In this document: piece by piece, positions 27,444 to 36,344 of the stretch
Numbering within the stretch: the first letter of the stretch is position 1
Layout of the letters: the number at the start of each line of letters is the position of its first letter
NCBI RefSeq assembly: GCF_029854705.2
Contig: NZ_CP139035.1
Coordinates: forward strand, 2,790,001-2,854,000
DNA length: 64,000 nucleotides
Source of the DNA: Akkermansia sp. N21116
Lineage (GTDB): Bacteria; Verrucomicrobiota; Verrucomicrobiia; Verrucomicrobiales; Akkermansiaceae
Direction of reading: 5' to 3'
Notes under the pieces: model-generated
Databases searched by the model: none
What the model saw: only the letters and a program-made list of their open reading frames with translations
What the model was told of the DNA's origin: nothing
Position numbers and translations under genes: made by a program

Positions 27444-28013
27444 ATGAACAACACTCTTCCACAGGACGACGAATACGAGAATGGCAGTGCCCGGGACTGG
27501 GAAGCCTGGCTCAAGGAACATGCCGCCCGCATTTACCTCTTTGCCAGACAGCAGGCACGCACGCAGGAAGACGCAGAAGACATCGTCCAGGAAGCTCTCG
27601 TCCGGCTGGCTCGCAAAGAAGCATCGGGCGAGTTCATCGGAGGAAGAGAAGCCTGGCTGCCTTTCGTCTATACCTCTATCCGCCGTATTGCCATCGACTT
27701 CCGCCGCCGGGACGACCGCCGCACCCGGAGGGAACAAACCAGTGCGGACGACACAACGGATCTCTTAAACGATCCCTGGTTCAGCAGCGAATCCGGAGAA
27801 GACGAACTACGCAACCTGCTGGACCGTCAATTGAAAAAACTGCCCGGTAAATTTTCCGAGGTCATTATCCTCAAGATATGGGGAGAACAAACTTTCCAGC
27901 AAATAGCCGATACTCTAGGCATTTCGCTGAACACGGTTGCCTCCCGCTACCGATATGGTTTGGAACAGCTCCGCAAAGCTATTTCAGGACAAAAAGACGA
28001 TTATCAATATTAA
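27444..28013 (+). CDS. ECF-type RNA polymerase sigma factor
   Basis: The 189-residue sigma-70 family protein has region 2 (YLFARQQARTQEDAEDIVQEALVRLARK, then FVYTSIRRIAIDFRRRDDRR) and region 4 (LKKLPGKFSEVIILKIWGEQTFQQIADTLGISLNTVASRYRYGLEQLRK), with no regions 1 or 3. An AAGAAGGA ribosome-binding site 7 bases before ATG at MNNTLPQ fixes the start over a 12-residue upstream extension. The next gene starts 18 bases downstream and looks like its anti-sigma factor, so the pair probably senses an envelope or surface signal. The regulon is unknown. Confidence 0.94.
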   Translation: MNNTLPQDDEYENGSARDWEAWLKEHAARIYLFARQQARTQEDAEDIVQEALVRLARKEASGEFIGGREAWLPFVYTSIRRIAIDFRRRDDRRTRREQTSADDTTDLLNDPWFSSESGEDELRNLLDRQLKKLPGKFSEVIILKIWGEQTFQQIADTLGISLNTVASRYRYGLEQLRKAISGQKDDYQY

Positions 28014-28031
28014 CCGATTTCCCGCATCAAG

Positions 28032-28658
28032 ATGACTCATCCACTCGCCCCCGCATCTTCACCCGGAAACGGTCTCTCCGCTCTGGAAGAAGAAGAACTG
28101 GTCGAAACCCTAAAAGGGATCCGGCCCAGCATTCCCACACAGGATAAAATTCATTCCTGGGCGCTCCTGATGGCACGCGCCTCCCAAGAAGCGACGGAAG
28201 ACAGCCTCCGCCAGTTGAAACCGGCCTCCCCCGGAGAAATCCCGTCCATGAAATGGACTCTCGCCATGGAGGAAGCAGCTGGCCCTGTCATCCACCACTC
28301 CGACGAAAAACGGATACCGGAAGACCACGCTCCCGTCATCCCTGTAAAATCAGGTTTTTCGTTCAAGCGACGGATGACATATGCCGCAGCCGCCCTTCTG
28401 GCACTGACGATGGGTATACTGGCCTTTCTCTATAATTCACCAGAAAAAAACTCCATGGCTGCCACAGGTGATTTGAACAGACAGGCTGTGCGAGTTGTCC
28501 CACAAGGTGTCAACTGGAATAAGGAAAAAGGGATCGCGGAACGCCAGTTTCGCGTAGATTTTGAAGACACCATCGAACTACGCGATAAGAACGGCAACAG
28601 GATTTCCGTCTCCGTACCGTCATCCCGAACAGTCGTTGTTCCCGTTGAAACCTATTAA
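28032..28658 (+). CDS. Probable membrane anti-sigma factor
   Basis: The 208-residue protein has a cytoplasmic half (1-112) of helices rich in Glu, one membrane helix (about 115-134, TYAAAALLALTMGILAFLY) and a periplasmic part of about 70 residues ending in beta-type sequence. I see no ZAS zinc motif (HxxxCxxC). The call therefore rests on its position directly behind an ECF sigma gene, the topology and the coupling distance of 18 bases. The cytoplasmic part would hold the sigma factor. The PDZ gene follows 18 bases later. Confidence 0.6.
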   Translation: MTHPLAPASSPGNGLSALEEEELVETLKGIRPSIPTQDKIHSWALLMARASQEATEDSLRQLKPASPGEIPSMKWTLAMEEAAGPVIHHSDEKRIPEDHAPVIPVKSGFSFKRRMTYAAAALLALTMGILAFLYNSPEKNSMAATGDLNRQAVRVVPQGVNWNKEKGIAERQFRVDFEDTIELRDKNGNRISVSVPSSRTVVVPVETY

Positions 28659-28676
28659 TTCAAATTTTTCAACAAC

Positions 28677-29666
28677 ATGAACTCCTATAACCTCAAATTA
28701 CTTGCTGCAGGATGCGGGCTTTGCATTGCTACAGCATCCGCTATTGATCGTCCCTCTTCACAAGCCCAAGGAGTCCAGGTCGCTCCGGGAAATGCTCCCG
28801 CCCCTACCCGGATACTCCCCAAGCAGGATACTCCCCAGACACCCCAAACAGCGGCACCTCAAAAGGCGGGACAAGTCAGACTGGGCATTATCCCTGGTGA
28901 AGTCCCGCAAATTGTTCGCGCCCAGCTTGCCATGAGCGGCTACCCCGGTGTCGTCGTAGAAAGTACGGAGCCGGGCGGTCCGGCTCAAAAAGCAGGCCTC
29001 CAAGATCTCGATATCATCCTGAAAATAGGCGATACCCCTATTCTAGGCGTAGCATCGGTCAAAGAAGCAGTGGCTGGGAAAAATCCCGGGGACAAGGTCA
29101 ACATCCAATACTTGCGCGGAGGAAAACAACAGGATTGCACCCTCACTCTGGAAAAATCCCTCTATGGCGATTATCCTCATGGGAATCTTTCTACCGACGG
29201 AACTCTTCATAACGATATCGATAGAGCCATCGGAGCCGGACGTAGAACATTCCAGGGAGGCCCTTCACCGCTGGATGACATAAACCAGGCATTCGATATG
29301 ATGGATCGCCTCATGAACGGAACGGGCGCCAACAATCCCTTCGACAGGATTGATCGGCTCCGTTCCCTGATGAATCAGCGCATGGGTATGCCGGCACCGC
29401 CTCCCAACGCCCTCCCCAATACGCAGGGAGCCCCCCTGCAAGGGAACTTCAGCTCGTCTTCATCATCCACGACCAGTTTTTCCGATGCCCAGGGCACCAT
29501 CCGTATCACGACAAGCTCCCAGGGAGGAACCAGACTTTACGTTACGGACGCGAACGGCAAGCTTCTATTCGAAGGCCCGTACAACACTGATGAGGAAAAA
29601 GCCAATGTCCCTCCGGAAATTCAAAAAAGGCTCAGCAATCTCAACATCGAAATCGATGTGAGATAA
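28677..29666 (+). CDS. Exported PDZ-domain protein
   Basis: The 329-residue protein starts with a signal peptide (about 1-22) and a Pro/Gln-rich linker. One PDZ domain follows (about 68-160): LGIIPGEVPQIVRAQLAMSGYPGVVVES, GGPAQKAGLQDLDIILKIGDTPI, and VKEAVAGKNPGDKVNIQYLRGGKQQ. No protease domain or Ser-His-Asp triad is present. The second half is rich in Gly, Asn, Pro and Ser, with FDMMDRLMNG and FDRIDRLRSLMNQRMG helices. Lying after the sigma and anti-sigma genes, it may bind periplasmic peptides and influence the anti-sigma factor, or be a product of the response. Confidence 0.82.
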   Translation: MNSYNLKLLAAGCGLCIATASAIDRPSSQAQGVQVAPGNAPAPTRILPKQDTPQTPQTAAPQKAGQVRLGIIPGEVPQIVRAQLAMSGYPGVVVESTEPGGPAQKAGLQDLDIILKIGDTPILGVASVKEAVAGKNPGDKVNIQYLRGGKQQDCTLTLEKSLYGDYPHGNLSTDGTLHNDIDRAIGAGRRTFQGGPSPLDDINQAFDMMDRLMNGTGANNPFDRIDRLRSLMNQRMGMPAPPPNALPNTQGAPLQGNFSSSSSSTTSFSDAQGTIRITTSSQGGTRLYVTDANGKLLFEGPYNTDEEKANVPPEIQKRLSNLNIEIDVR

Positions 29667-29712
29667 TTTTTCCTTCCTTCGCACGTTTCCAACGAGTGCT
29701 GGTAGAGTGAAG

Positions 29713-29747
29713 CCCCTGCTCCGTTTGTCCCGTCAACGAAGCAGGGG
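29713..29747 (+). terminator. Hairpin terminator after the PDZ gene
   Basis: CCCCTGCTCCGTT pairs with AACGAAGCAGGGG (one mismatch) around a 9-base loop, 47 bases after the stop. It is followed by ATTGAATAATTAC, not a strong T-run. Confidence 0.7.
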
Positions 29748-29798
29748 ATTGAATAATTACTCTAGACATCACCCCTTTTTCCGTCAATTCTCTGTCCT

Positions 29799-30689
29799 AT
29801 GAAATGGAAATGCCTTTTTCCCATCGCCTCGCCGAATGCTGAATCTATCACAGCCATCTGGCTGTCGTCACGCAACGGATACGCCGACTTCTCCTCCTGC
29901 GGCAAACCGGCTCTGGCCGCATCCTACCTTGCCGCCGATGCTGTACAAAAACGCCAATTGATCCAATGGATCGCCGACCATGCCGACGAAGCCACTCTCA
30001 TTGACGAAAGCCTCTACACTCTGGCTCCCTCCGTACCCTGTCCCGGAAAAGTCGTCTGCCTCGGAAAGAGCTATGCAGACCATGCCCGGGAATTCGATGG
30101 CAGTGCCCCCACGGAACCCTCCATCTTCCTCAAAGCGACAACAGCCGTAGCGGGAGCCTTTTCCCCCGTCCTGATCCCCCCCGGATGTTCCAGGCTTGAT
30201 TATGAAGTAGAACTAGCCATCGTCATCGGAGAGAAACTCAAAAATGCGGATTCCATCCAGGCAGCCCAAGCTATCGCCGGCTACACGATGATGTGCGATT
30301 ACTCAGAACGCGACCTTCAGCTCAACCGCGGGGGACAGTGGACCAAGGGCAAGAGCTACGACACCTTCGCCCCTCTCGGCCCAACCTTCGTCACTCCGGA
30401 TGAACTGACTGATCCGGATAATCTTCCCATCTTCCTCAAAGTCAACGGAGAATCCCGTCAGGCAGGCAACACGAACCAGCTCATCATGCCCATGGCTGAG
30501 CTAGTCTCTTACGTTTCCAGCTTCATGACACTCCTGCCGGGAGACGTCATCTCCACCGGTACTCCCGTCGGGGTAGCCATCGGCATGGATCCTCCCCAAT
30601 TCCTGCAACCCGGCGACATCGTCGAATGGGGAACCCCCTCTATCGGTTTTGCCCGCCAGATCGTCGAACAGGATACAACGGCATCCTGA
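29799..30689 (+). CDS. Fumarylacetoacetate hydrolase (FAH) family protein
   Basis: The 296-residue protein has a weak N-terminal domain and a C-terminal FAH domain. Motifs are VCLGKSYADHAREFDG with the catalytic His, EPSIFLKATTAVAG, the metal-binding glutamates in DYEVELAIVIGEKLKN, MMCDYSERDLQLN, GKSYDTFAPLGP and LLPGDVISTGTPVGVAIG. FAH-type enzymes break carbon-carbon bonds or hydrate or decarboxylate small diketo or oxo acids using Mg2+. Related proteins include acylpyruvases and 2-hydroxyhepta-2,4-diene-1,7-dioate isomerases. The exact substrate cannot be chosen from the sequence. The gene is 7 bases upstream of the EcsC-like gene. Confidence 0.9.
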   Translation: MKWKCLFPIASPNAESITAIWLSSRNGYADFSSCGKPALAASYLAADAVQKRQLIQWIADHADEATLIDESLYTLAPSVPCPGKVVCLGKSYADHAREFDGSAPTEPSIFLKATTAVAGAFSPVLIPPGCSRLDYEVELAIVIGEKLKNADSIQAAQAIAGYTMMCDYSERDLQLNRGGQWTKGKSYDTFAPLGPTFVTPDELTDPDNLPIFLKVNGESRQAGNTNQLIMPMAELVSYVSSFMTLLPGDVISTGTPVGVAIGMDPPQFLQPGDIVEWGTPSIGFARQIVEQDTTAS

Positions 30690-30696
30690 AACACAC

Positions 30697-31398
30697 ATGC
30701 CCGATTCACACAAGACTGAGGCGGATACCCGTACCCGGGCAAACTCTGCAGCCGCCATCACGGCCAAGTTGCTGGAGCTGTTCGGCAGTATCCCGGTCTC
30801 CCGGGAACTACACTCGCCCACACCGGACGAACGCGCAACTGCCATCATCAAGTCTGCCTGTATTAAAGCCGCCGCCACCTCGGCCACGCTCACGCTCCCA
30901 GCCGGACCTCTCGGTTTGTTGACGATCATTCCCGAACTGGCCGTCATCTGGCAAATCCAAAGGCAAATGGTATCGGACATTGCCTCCGTGTACGGTAAAA
31001 CCTCCAGCCTCACAAACGAATCCATGGCCTACTGTCTGTTCAAGCAGGGGCTTTCGGTCACTTTGTCCGCCCTCGTCGTCAAAGTCGGACAAAAATACCT
31101 CGTCCGCCATGCATCCACCCAGTTCATGCAGAAAATACTCCAGAAGGTGGGTATCTCCATGACGGAAAAACTGCTCAGCCGAGGCATTACCCGCTTCCTG
31201 CCGGGTGTCGGAGCCGCCCTGATGGGTACCGTCTCCTACCGGGACACTTTGCGCGTAGGGCGTTCCGCCAGGGATTTTTTCAGTTCCGATATCATCTTCC
31301 TGGAAGGTGTTGCCAACGCCCCCGAACCGCAACACTCCCTGCCAAAGCCGAAGACAGACGCAGCAGAACTCCCGCATGATGCGGACATGAAACCTTGA
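30697..31398 (+). CDS. EcsC/DUF697-like protein
   Basis: A 233-residue protein with a hydrophilic N-terminus and a hydrophobic middle. The segment ATSATLTLPAGPLGLLTIIPELAVIWQIQRQMVSDIASVYGK resembles the glycine-rich membrane-associating core of EcsC- or DUF697-type proteins; a second one (about 140-185) includes ITRFLPGVGAALMGTVSY. The start was taken at MPDSHKTEAD just past the FAH stop, since the longer frame overlaps the FAH gene. The function is unknown and the family call is tentative. The aroA gene follows 40 bases later. Confidence 0.6.
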   Translation: MPDSHKTEADTRTRANSAAAITAKLLELFGSIPVSRELHSPTPDERATAIIKSACIKAAATSATLTLPAGPLGLLTIIPELAVIWQIQRQMVSDIASVYGKTSSLTNESMAYCLFKQGLSVTLSALVVKVGQKYLVRHASTQFMQKILQKVGISMTEKLLSRGITRFLPGVGAALMGTVSYRDTLRVGRSARDFFSSDIIFLEGVANAPEPQHSLPKPKTDAAELPHDADMKP

Positions 31399-31438
31399 TT
31401 TGCCTCCCGCCCTACCTGTATAGTCCACCCAGCATCCC

Positions 31439-32752
31439 ATGAATCTGCAATCTCACCGTACAGCTCCCCTGGCCGGAGAACTTCTCGTTCCCGGAGATAA
31501 AAGCATCTCCCACCGCGCCGCCATCCTCGGAGGTCTGGCAGAAGGCACAACCGAGATTAGTAACTACTTATGCAGTGAAGATTGCCTCAATACGCTCCGA
31601 GCCATGGAACAACTCGGAGCTCGTGTCGAAGTCCTTGAAAACCGGGAAGGATACGGTCCTACACGCTTCCGCATCACTGGCGTCGGCATGCGCCCTGTCC
31701 CGCCGATGCAGCCGATTGACTGCGGAAACTCCGGTACCGGCATGCGCCTGATGGCCGGCATGCTGGCCGCCTGTCCCTTTGATTCCGAAATGTTCGGTGA
31801 CGCCTCCCTCTGTTCCCGACCAATGGGACGGATCATGATTCCTCTTGCTCTCATGGGCGCCCATATCGAAGCTCAAGGCGCCAAGGAAGGCTGCGCCCCC
31901 CTATTCATCCACGCCGGGCATGTACATCCCATCAATTATACGTTGCCTATGGCCAGCGCGCAGGTAAAAAGCGCCATCCTTCTGGCTGGGATGTTTGCCC
32001 ATGGCACCACAACCGTCTATCAGCCCGCCCAGACGCGGGACCATACGGAACGCCTCTTCCGACATTTCGATATCCCCTGTACCGTCAACGGGCTAGACGT
32101 TTCCGTACACGGTCCTGCTTCCCCACAAGCCCGCGATCTGACTGTCCCGGCCGACATCTCGTCTGCCGCATTCTGGATAGTCGCCGCCGCTACGCGCCCG
32201 AATTCCGAACTAACCCTCCGCAATGTGGGATTGAACCCGACACGCGATGCAATCCTGCATGCCTTGCGCCGCATGGGAGCCGACATCACCGTCTCCGCCA
32301 CCTCATCCCCGACAGAAGGAGAACCCTACGGAGACATCACTATCCGAGGAACAGGCCGTCTCCACGGAACGGAACTGCTCAGAGAAGAAATCCCCAATCT
32401 CATTGACGAAATCCCCATTCTGGCCGTAGCTGCCGCCCTGGCTGACGGAGATACCGTCATCCGCAACGCCCGGGAACTCCGGGTCAAGGAAACGGACCGG
32501 ATTGCCACCACTGCCGCCAACCTCCGAGCCATGGGAGCCGCCGTAGACGAATACGACGACGGCATGGTCATTCACGGCAACGCGTCACTCACCGGATGCT
32601 GTCTGGACAGTTTCGGCGACCACCGCATCGCCATGAGCTTCCTCGTAGCCGGTTTCTCGGCGGAAGGAACAACCATCCTGGAAAATACAGACTGCATCGC
32701 CACCTCCTACCCCGGCTTTGCAAGCGATCTGGAACGTTTCCTGCGTATCTGA
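31439..32752 (+). CDS. aroA: 3-phosphoshikimate 1-carboxyvinyltransferase (EPSP synthase)
   Basis: Joins shikimate-3-phosphate and phosphoenolpyruvate in the chorismate pathway for aromatic amino acids; it is the glyphosate target. The 437-residue protein has GDKSISHRAAIL with Lys21, DCGNSGTGMRLMAG, ASLCSRPMGRI, PMASAQVKSAILLAG, QTRDHTERL, VKETDRI and SFGDHRIAMSF, all in the usual order. The second motif is of the form found in Bacillus-like enzymes, not the LGNAGTAMR of enterobacteria. The length is normal. It converges closely on the ion-transporter gene, with only 15 bases between the stops. Confidence 0.96.
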   Translation: MNLQSHRTAPLAGELLVPGDKSISHRAAILGGLAEGTTEISNYLCSEDCLNTLRAMEQLGARVEVLENREGYGPTRFRITGVGMRPVPPMQPIDCGNSGTGMRLMAGMLAACPFDSEMFGDASLCSRPMGRIMIPLALMGAHIEAQGAKEGCAPLFIHAGHVHPINYTLPMASAQVKSAILLAGMFAHGTTTVYQPAQTRDHTERLFRHFDIPCTVNGLDVSVHGPASPQARDLTVPADISSAAFWIVAAATRPNSELTLRNVGLNPTRDAILHALRRMGADITVSATSSPTEGEPYGDITIRGTGRLHGTELLREEIPNLIDEIPILAVAAALADGDTVIRNARELRVKETDRIATTAANLRAMGAAVDEYDDGMVIHGNASLTGCCLDSFGDHRIAMSFLVAGFSAEGTTILENTDCIATSYPGFASDLERFLRI

Positions 32753-32767
32753 AAAACGGCGTCTTGT

Positions 32768-34039
32768 TCAAGTCGTCACATAAAACCACCCTGTCAGAAT
32801 CAGGATGGAGGCAACCGTACAAGGCAGGCCGTACATAAAGAATCTCCTCATAGAAATCCTCAGTCCCGCTTGCTCCGCCGTCTGGATCATAATCAAATTC
32901 GACAGGCTGCCGACAAGAATGAGATTGCCTGTCAGTGAATTGGACAAAGCCAGAGCATAAGCCGTACGCGGATTGGCTGCCAAATCCGTCACCTGACTGA
33001 GTAACATCACGGCCGCCGTGTTGTTAATCAGGTTACTTAGCCCGGTTGCCGCCAGAATCATCGTCATGGGCTCGTCCAAATTCACGTTCCAATGCTGGAG
33101 CAAATCAACCATTTGACATCCCAGGTCATTGATATTGAAAGCTCCTATAATGACGAAGAGGCCCATGAAAAGCAAAATTGTCTGCCAATCCACACGCCCC
33201 AGAATAATACGGCTCGACCACGTATGGCTGCAAAGCATGATCCCCGCCACAAACAAGGCCACAATTCCATGATCCCAGTCCGTCAGGATAAAAGCCAAAA
33301 TCAGGAATAACATTGCCGACAATCCCTTGACCGATCCCTGCATGCTGAACGGATGCTCCAATTCCGGCAAGGCCGCCTGGCTACCCTCCTGTAGCTGGAA
33401 GTTCTTACGTCCCAACAGCCAGCAAATCCCAAAACAAGCGAGAGCACATGCCATCACCGGAACAAGGGCAAATTTCGTATAATCCAGAAAAGACAATTTG
33501 GCATATTCCCCGATAAACACGTTCTGCGGATTGCCAATGATCGTCATACTTCCATTGTTGCACATGCACAGAGCAATCAGAAACGGAGAGGGATTCAACT
33601 TCTTGGCCAGAGCAACGGATACCAACACAGGCGCTACAGCTAGGGCAATGATCGTATTGTTAAAGAACGAAGAAAACACAGCCCCGCACATCATCAGGAT
33701 GAACATCGACAAAACAGGACGATCCATATACGCAGAAAGCCTGTTGCCCAGCATGGTGTAAAACCCTGAGTAATGAAGCTGCGCCGAAATCACCATCAGG
33801 GAAAACACAAGTGCAAGAGTATGGAAGTCAATACTTTGAATCGCCTCAGGAAACGTTATGCAACCGAACACCATCATCGAAATGGCTCCGATCAAAGCAA
33901 ACCCCGTACGATCCAGCCGCAGGGAACGCCCGTGACCAATACCGACCCATAGATACGTATTGATAAAGAGAATCAATGTAATCGGCTCCTTCCATGCCAG
34001 TAAGAAGGAATGAAGGGCATCCATGTATCCCATGTTCAT
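32768..34039 (-). CDS. ArsB/NhaD/SLC13-superfamily ion transporter
   Basis: The 423-residue polytopic membrane protein has about eleven hydrophobic helices in two related halves. Each half carries an Asn-Asn-Thr re-entrant motif: SSFFNNTIIALAVAP and SNLINNTAAVMLLSQ. IGNPQNVFIGEYAKLSF is typical of the ion-transporter superfamily that includes ArsB, NhaD and the citrate transporters. The substrate, whether an anion, a carboxylate or Na+, cannot be told. No arsenic genes are nearby. It overlaps the preceding YkgJ-like gene by 4 bases (ATGA), so the two are translated together. Confidence 0.88.
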   Translation of the reverse strand: MNMGYMDALHSFLLAWKEPITLILFINTYLWVGIGHGRSLRLDRTGFALIGAISMMVFGCITFPEAIQSIDFHTLALVFSLMVISAQLHYSGFYTMLGNRLSAYMDRPVLSMFILMMCGAVFSSFFNNTIIALAVAPVLVSVALAKKLNPSPFLIALCMCNNGSMTIIGNPQNVFIGEYAKLSFLDYTKFALVPVMACALACFGICWLLGRKNFQLQEGSQAALPELEHPFSMQGSVKGLSAMLFLILAFILTDWDHGIVALFVAGIMLCSHTWSSRIILGRVDWQTILLFMGLFVIIGAFNINDLGCQMVDLLQHWNVNLDEPMTMILAATGLSNLINNTAAVMLLSQVTDLAANPRTAYALALSNSLTGNLILVGSLSNLIMIQTAEQAGLRISMRRFFMYGLPCTVASILILTGWFYVTT

Positions 34040-34395
34040 GGCTCGTTGTTCTCTCGTGATCTTTCATCCGGAACAGCCCGGCACCTGTCCCTCCATCCCG
34101 GGAAATTCCACCCATTGGGGAAATTGCGGCATTGAACGGGCTTGACCGGATTAATCTTGCAGTCGTTATGCTCCAGCATGATGCAAGCACCGTCGGGGCC
34201 ATCCTTGAGGGAAAGCCCCTGTCTGTTTTCCCTCAATTGGCAGTATTGTTCAATGAAGAAATCTTCGTCCATTCCCAAAAATCCGGCAATTGCCTCAATC
34301 TCCTCCGGCTCCACACAGACATTCCCCTCCCAGCGGCAACAAGCCCCGCATCGGACACAACGGTAGAGCACCTTCCCCTGGATATCTTCACACAT
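34036..34395 (-). CDS. YkgJ-family cysteine-cluster (zinc/iron-chelating) protein
   Basis: A 119-residue soluble protein with the family's cysteine pattern: CVRCGACCRWEG near the N-terminus (CxxCxxCC), then CVEPEEIEAIAGFLGM, CQLRE, GACIMLEHNDCKINPVKPVQCRNFP and a final Cys. The family is believed to bind zinc or an iron-sulfur cluster; its role is not settled. The start at MCEDIQGK follows from the domain position. The stop overlaps the ion-transporter start, which suggests a shared role. Confidence 0.88.
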   Translation of the reverse strand: MCEDIQGKVLYRCVRCGACCRWEGNVCVEPEEIEAIAGFLGMDEDFFIEQYCQLRENRQGLSLKDGPDGACIMLEHNDCKINPVKPVQCRNFPNGWNFPGWRDRCRAVPDERSRENNEP

Positions 34396-34499
34396 GACAG
34401 GTGCAATATAGCAGGATCCATAAAAAAAATCAATCCGCCGATGTTTACCCCTTGCATGCAACACTGATTTGGGGTTTTATAAACGTATCTATAGTCGTT

Positions 34500-36158
34500 A
34501 TGGATCTACCCGCCCACCATCAACACGGACAAGAGGTTTTCACCTGGGATCAGGTCAACCTGGCTCTCGAAGCGGCGGAAGAAGGTTTTTTTATCTGGAA
34601 TATCGAGAAAAACGACATCCATTACACGGATCGCTGCCTCAAAATGATGGGGTACGGTCGTGACGAACTGGCACCGAACATTTTTACTCAGTCCGACCAG
34701 GTCGTCTATGAAGAAGACAGGGCATTCTTCGACCTTGAAGTAAGACGTTACCTCGAAAGCCTCAATCCGATCATACCCATGAGGATCGAAATCCGCATCC
34801 GCAACAACCGTTCCAGCGGCTGGATGTGGATTCGTGTCAACGGTAAGGCCAAGTACGATAAACACAGAAAACCGATCGAACTCGTCGGGGTCTTCGTCGA
34901 CATCACCCGACGCAAGACCTCCGAACTCCGGGCTCAAGAAGAACGCGAACTGTTCCGTACCCTGATCGACCATATTCCCAACAACATCTACGTCAAAAAC
35001 AGGGACTCGCGTTTCGTCATGGCCAATGCCGCTACCGCCCGCAAACTGCAAGTCCCCACCCCGGCCGACGTCATCGGTAAAACCGATAAAGACTTTTTCG
35101 ACAAGAGCATGAGTGACATCTCACGCCGTGAAGAAAAAGAAATCATGGAAACGGGCAAATCCATCATCGGACGACTCCATCAGGAAACATGGAATGACGG
35201 GAAGGAAACATGGGGCATGGTCAGCAAATTCCCCTGGTACGGCAGCTCCGGCCAATTGAAAGGACTTGTCGGCATCTCCAGCGACGTCACCAAACTCGTC
35301 CGGGCCGAGCAGGCCATCAAAAAGACGGCTCAACTGCTCAAGGAACGCAACGATGCTCTGGAAAAAGAAGTCGACCTCGCCCGGGAAATCCAACTGGCCC
35401 TGCTGCCATACGAAATTCCCTCCCGCAGCTACCAGGCATCGGACATTCAGCGCAAACTCACCTTCCACCACATTTTCGCTCCGTCCGAAGGCGTTGCCGG
35501 AGACTGGTTCGATGTTTTTCCCGTTGGAGAAACGGGTGTTGGAGCTATCGTCTGCGATGTCATGGGACACGGCATCCGGGCAGCCCTCATCGCCTCCATG
35601 CTGCGCGGTATCATGGAACAACTGATCCACTTGGCCATGCATCCGGACCAGCTCCTGGAATCCTTGAATCATCAGCTTTCCAAAATCCTTTCCCATGCCA
35701 ACATCACGATGTTCGCAACTGCCGTCTATGTTTACATCGACCTGCAGATGAAAACCATTTCGCTGTCCTCCGCCGGCCACCCAATGCCGATTCTCATGCA
35801 TCAAGACGGTCATGCGGGCACACTGTCCCTTCCCCGGGGACTTGCCTTGGGAATCCTTGACGGTTCCAAATACAGCAGTGTTGAACTTCCTCTTGAATCC
35901 GGAAGCCGCCTTCTTCTGTATACAGACGGACTCACCGAAGCCCACAACGACAAGGACGACGAACTCGGCGCAGCCCGGGTCATTTCCTATCTGGAAAAGA
36001 GGGATCCGCAAAGTATCCGCGACTTTGTCCTGAGCACTCTCAAATGCGCAGCCAAATTTACCGGCTGTTCGAGTCTCTCCGACGACATCTGCCTGCTAGG
36101 CATCCGCTACGATGAAAAAGCCGACTCGGAACGGGGCGATCTAGGACTCGGTCTCTAA
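34500..36158 (+). CDS. PAS-PAS-SpoIIE serine phosphatase
   Basis: The 552-residue cytoplasmic signalling protein has a PAS domain (about 17-130: ALEAAEEGFFIWNIEKNDIHYTDRCLKMMGY, VGVFVDITRRK), a second PAS (about 140-270: IDHIPNNIYVKNRDSRFVMANAA, VGISSDVTK), a coiled helix, and a C-terminal PP2C/SpoIIE phosphatase (GVAGDWFDVFPVG, IVCDVMGHGIRAALIASMLR, GHPMPILM, LLLYTDGLTEAHND, SLSDDICLLGIRY). The acidic metal-binding residues are present. Such proteins usually dephosphorylate STAS-domain anti-anti-sigma factors, and none is encoded beside it. The ATG at MDLPAHHQ was chosen from the PAS position. It has no membrane helix. Confidence 0.92.
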   Translation: MDLPAHHQHGQEVFTWDQVNLALEAAEEGFFIWNIEKNDIHYTDRCLKMMGYGRDELAPNIFTQSDQVVYEEDRAFFDLEVRRYLESLNPIIPMRIEIRIRNNRSSGWMWIRVNGKAKYDKHRKPIELVGVFVDITRRKTSELRAQEERELFRTLIDHIPNNIYVKNRDSRFVMANAATARKLQVPTPADVIGKTDKDFFDKSMSDISRREEKEIMETGKSIIGRLHQETWNDGKETWGMVSKFPWYGSSGQLKGLVGISSDVTKLVRAEQAIKKTAQLLKERNDALEKEVDLAREIQLALLPYEIPSRSYQASDIQRKLTFHHIFAPSEGVAGDWFDVFPVGETGVGAIVCDVMGHGIRAALIASMLRGIMEQLIHLAMHPDQLLESLNHQLSKILSHANITMFATAVYVYIDLQMKTISLSSAGHPMPILMHQDGHAGTLSLPRGLALGILDGSKYSSVELPLESGSRLLLYTDGLTEAHNDKDDELGAARVISYLEKRDPQSIRDFVLSTLKCAAKFTGCSSLSDDICLLGIRYDEKADSERGDLGLGL

Positions 36159-36344
36159 CAGATAAATATATAATCCGCCTCTCCGGGGTCATTCGCGACC
36201 TCCATGAAAATGCCCGGACATCCCATTCTGCTACCGTTTTTTCACTCCTCTTCCTTCAAAAAAAGGATATTTGACTTGCTCCCGTAGACTCAGTGAGCAT
36301 AATCATTGAGCACTCCTGTATCCAGACAGGCACGGACCATTCCC

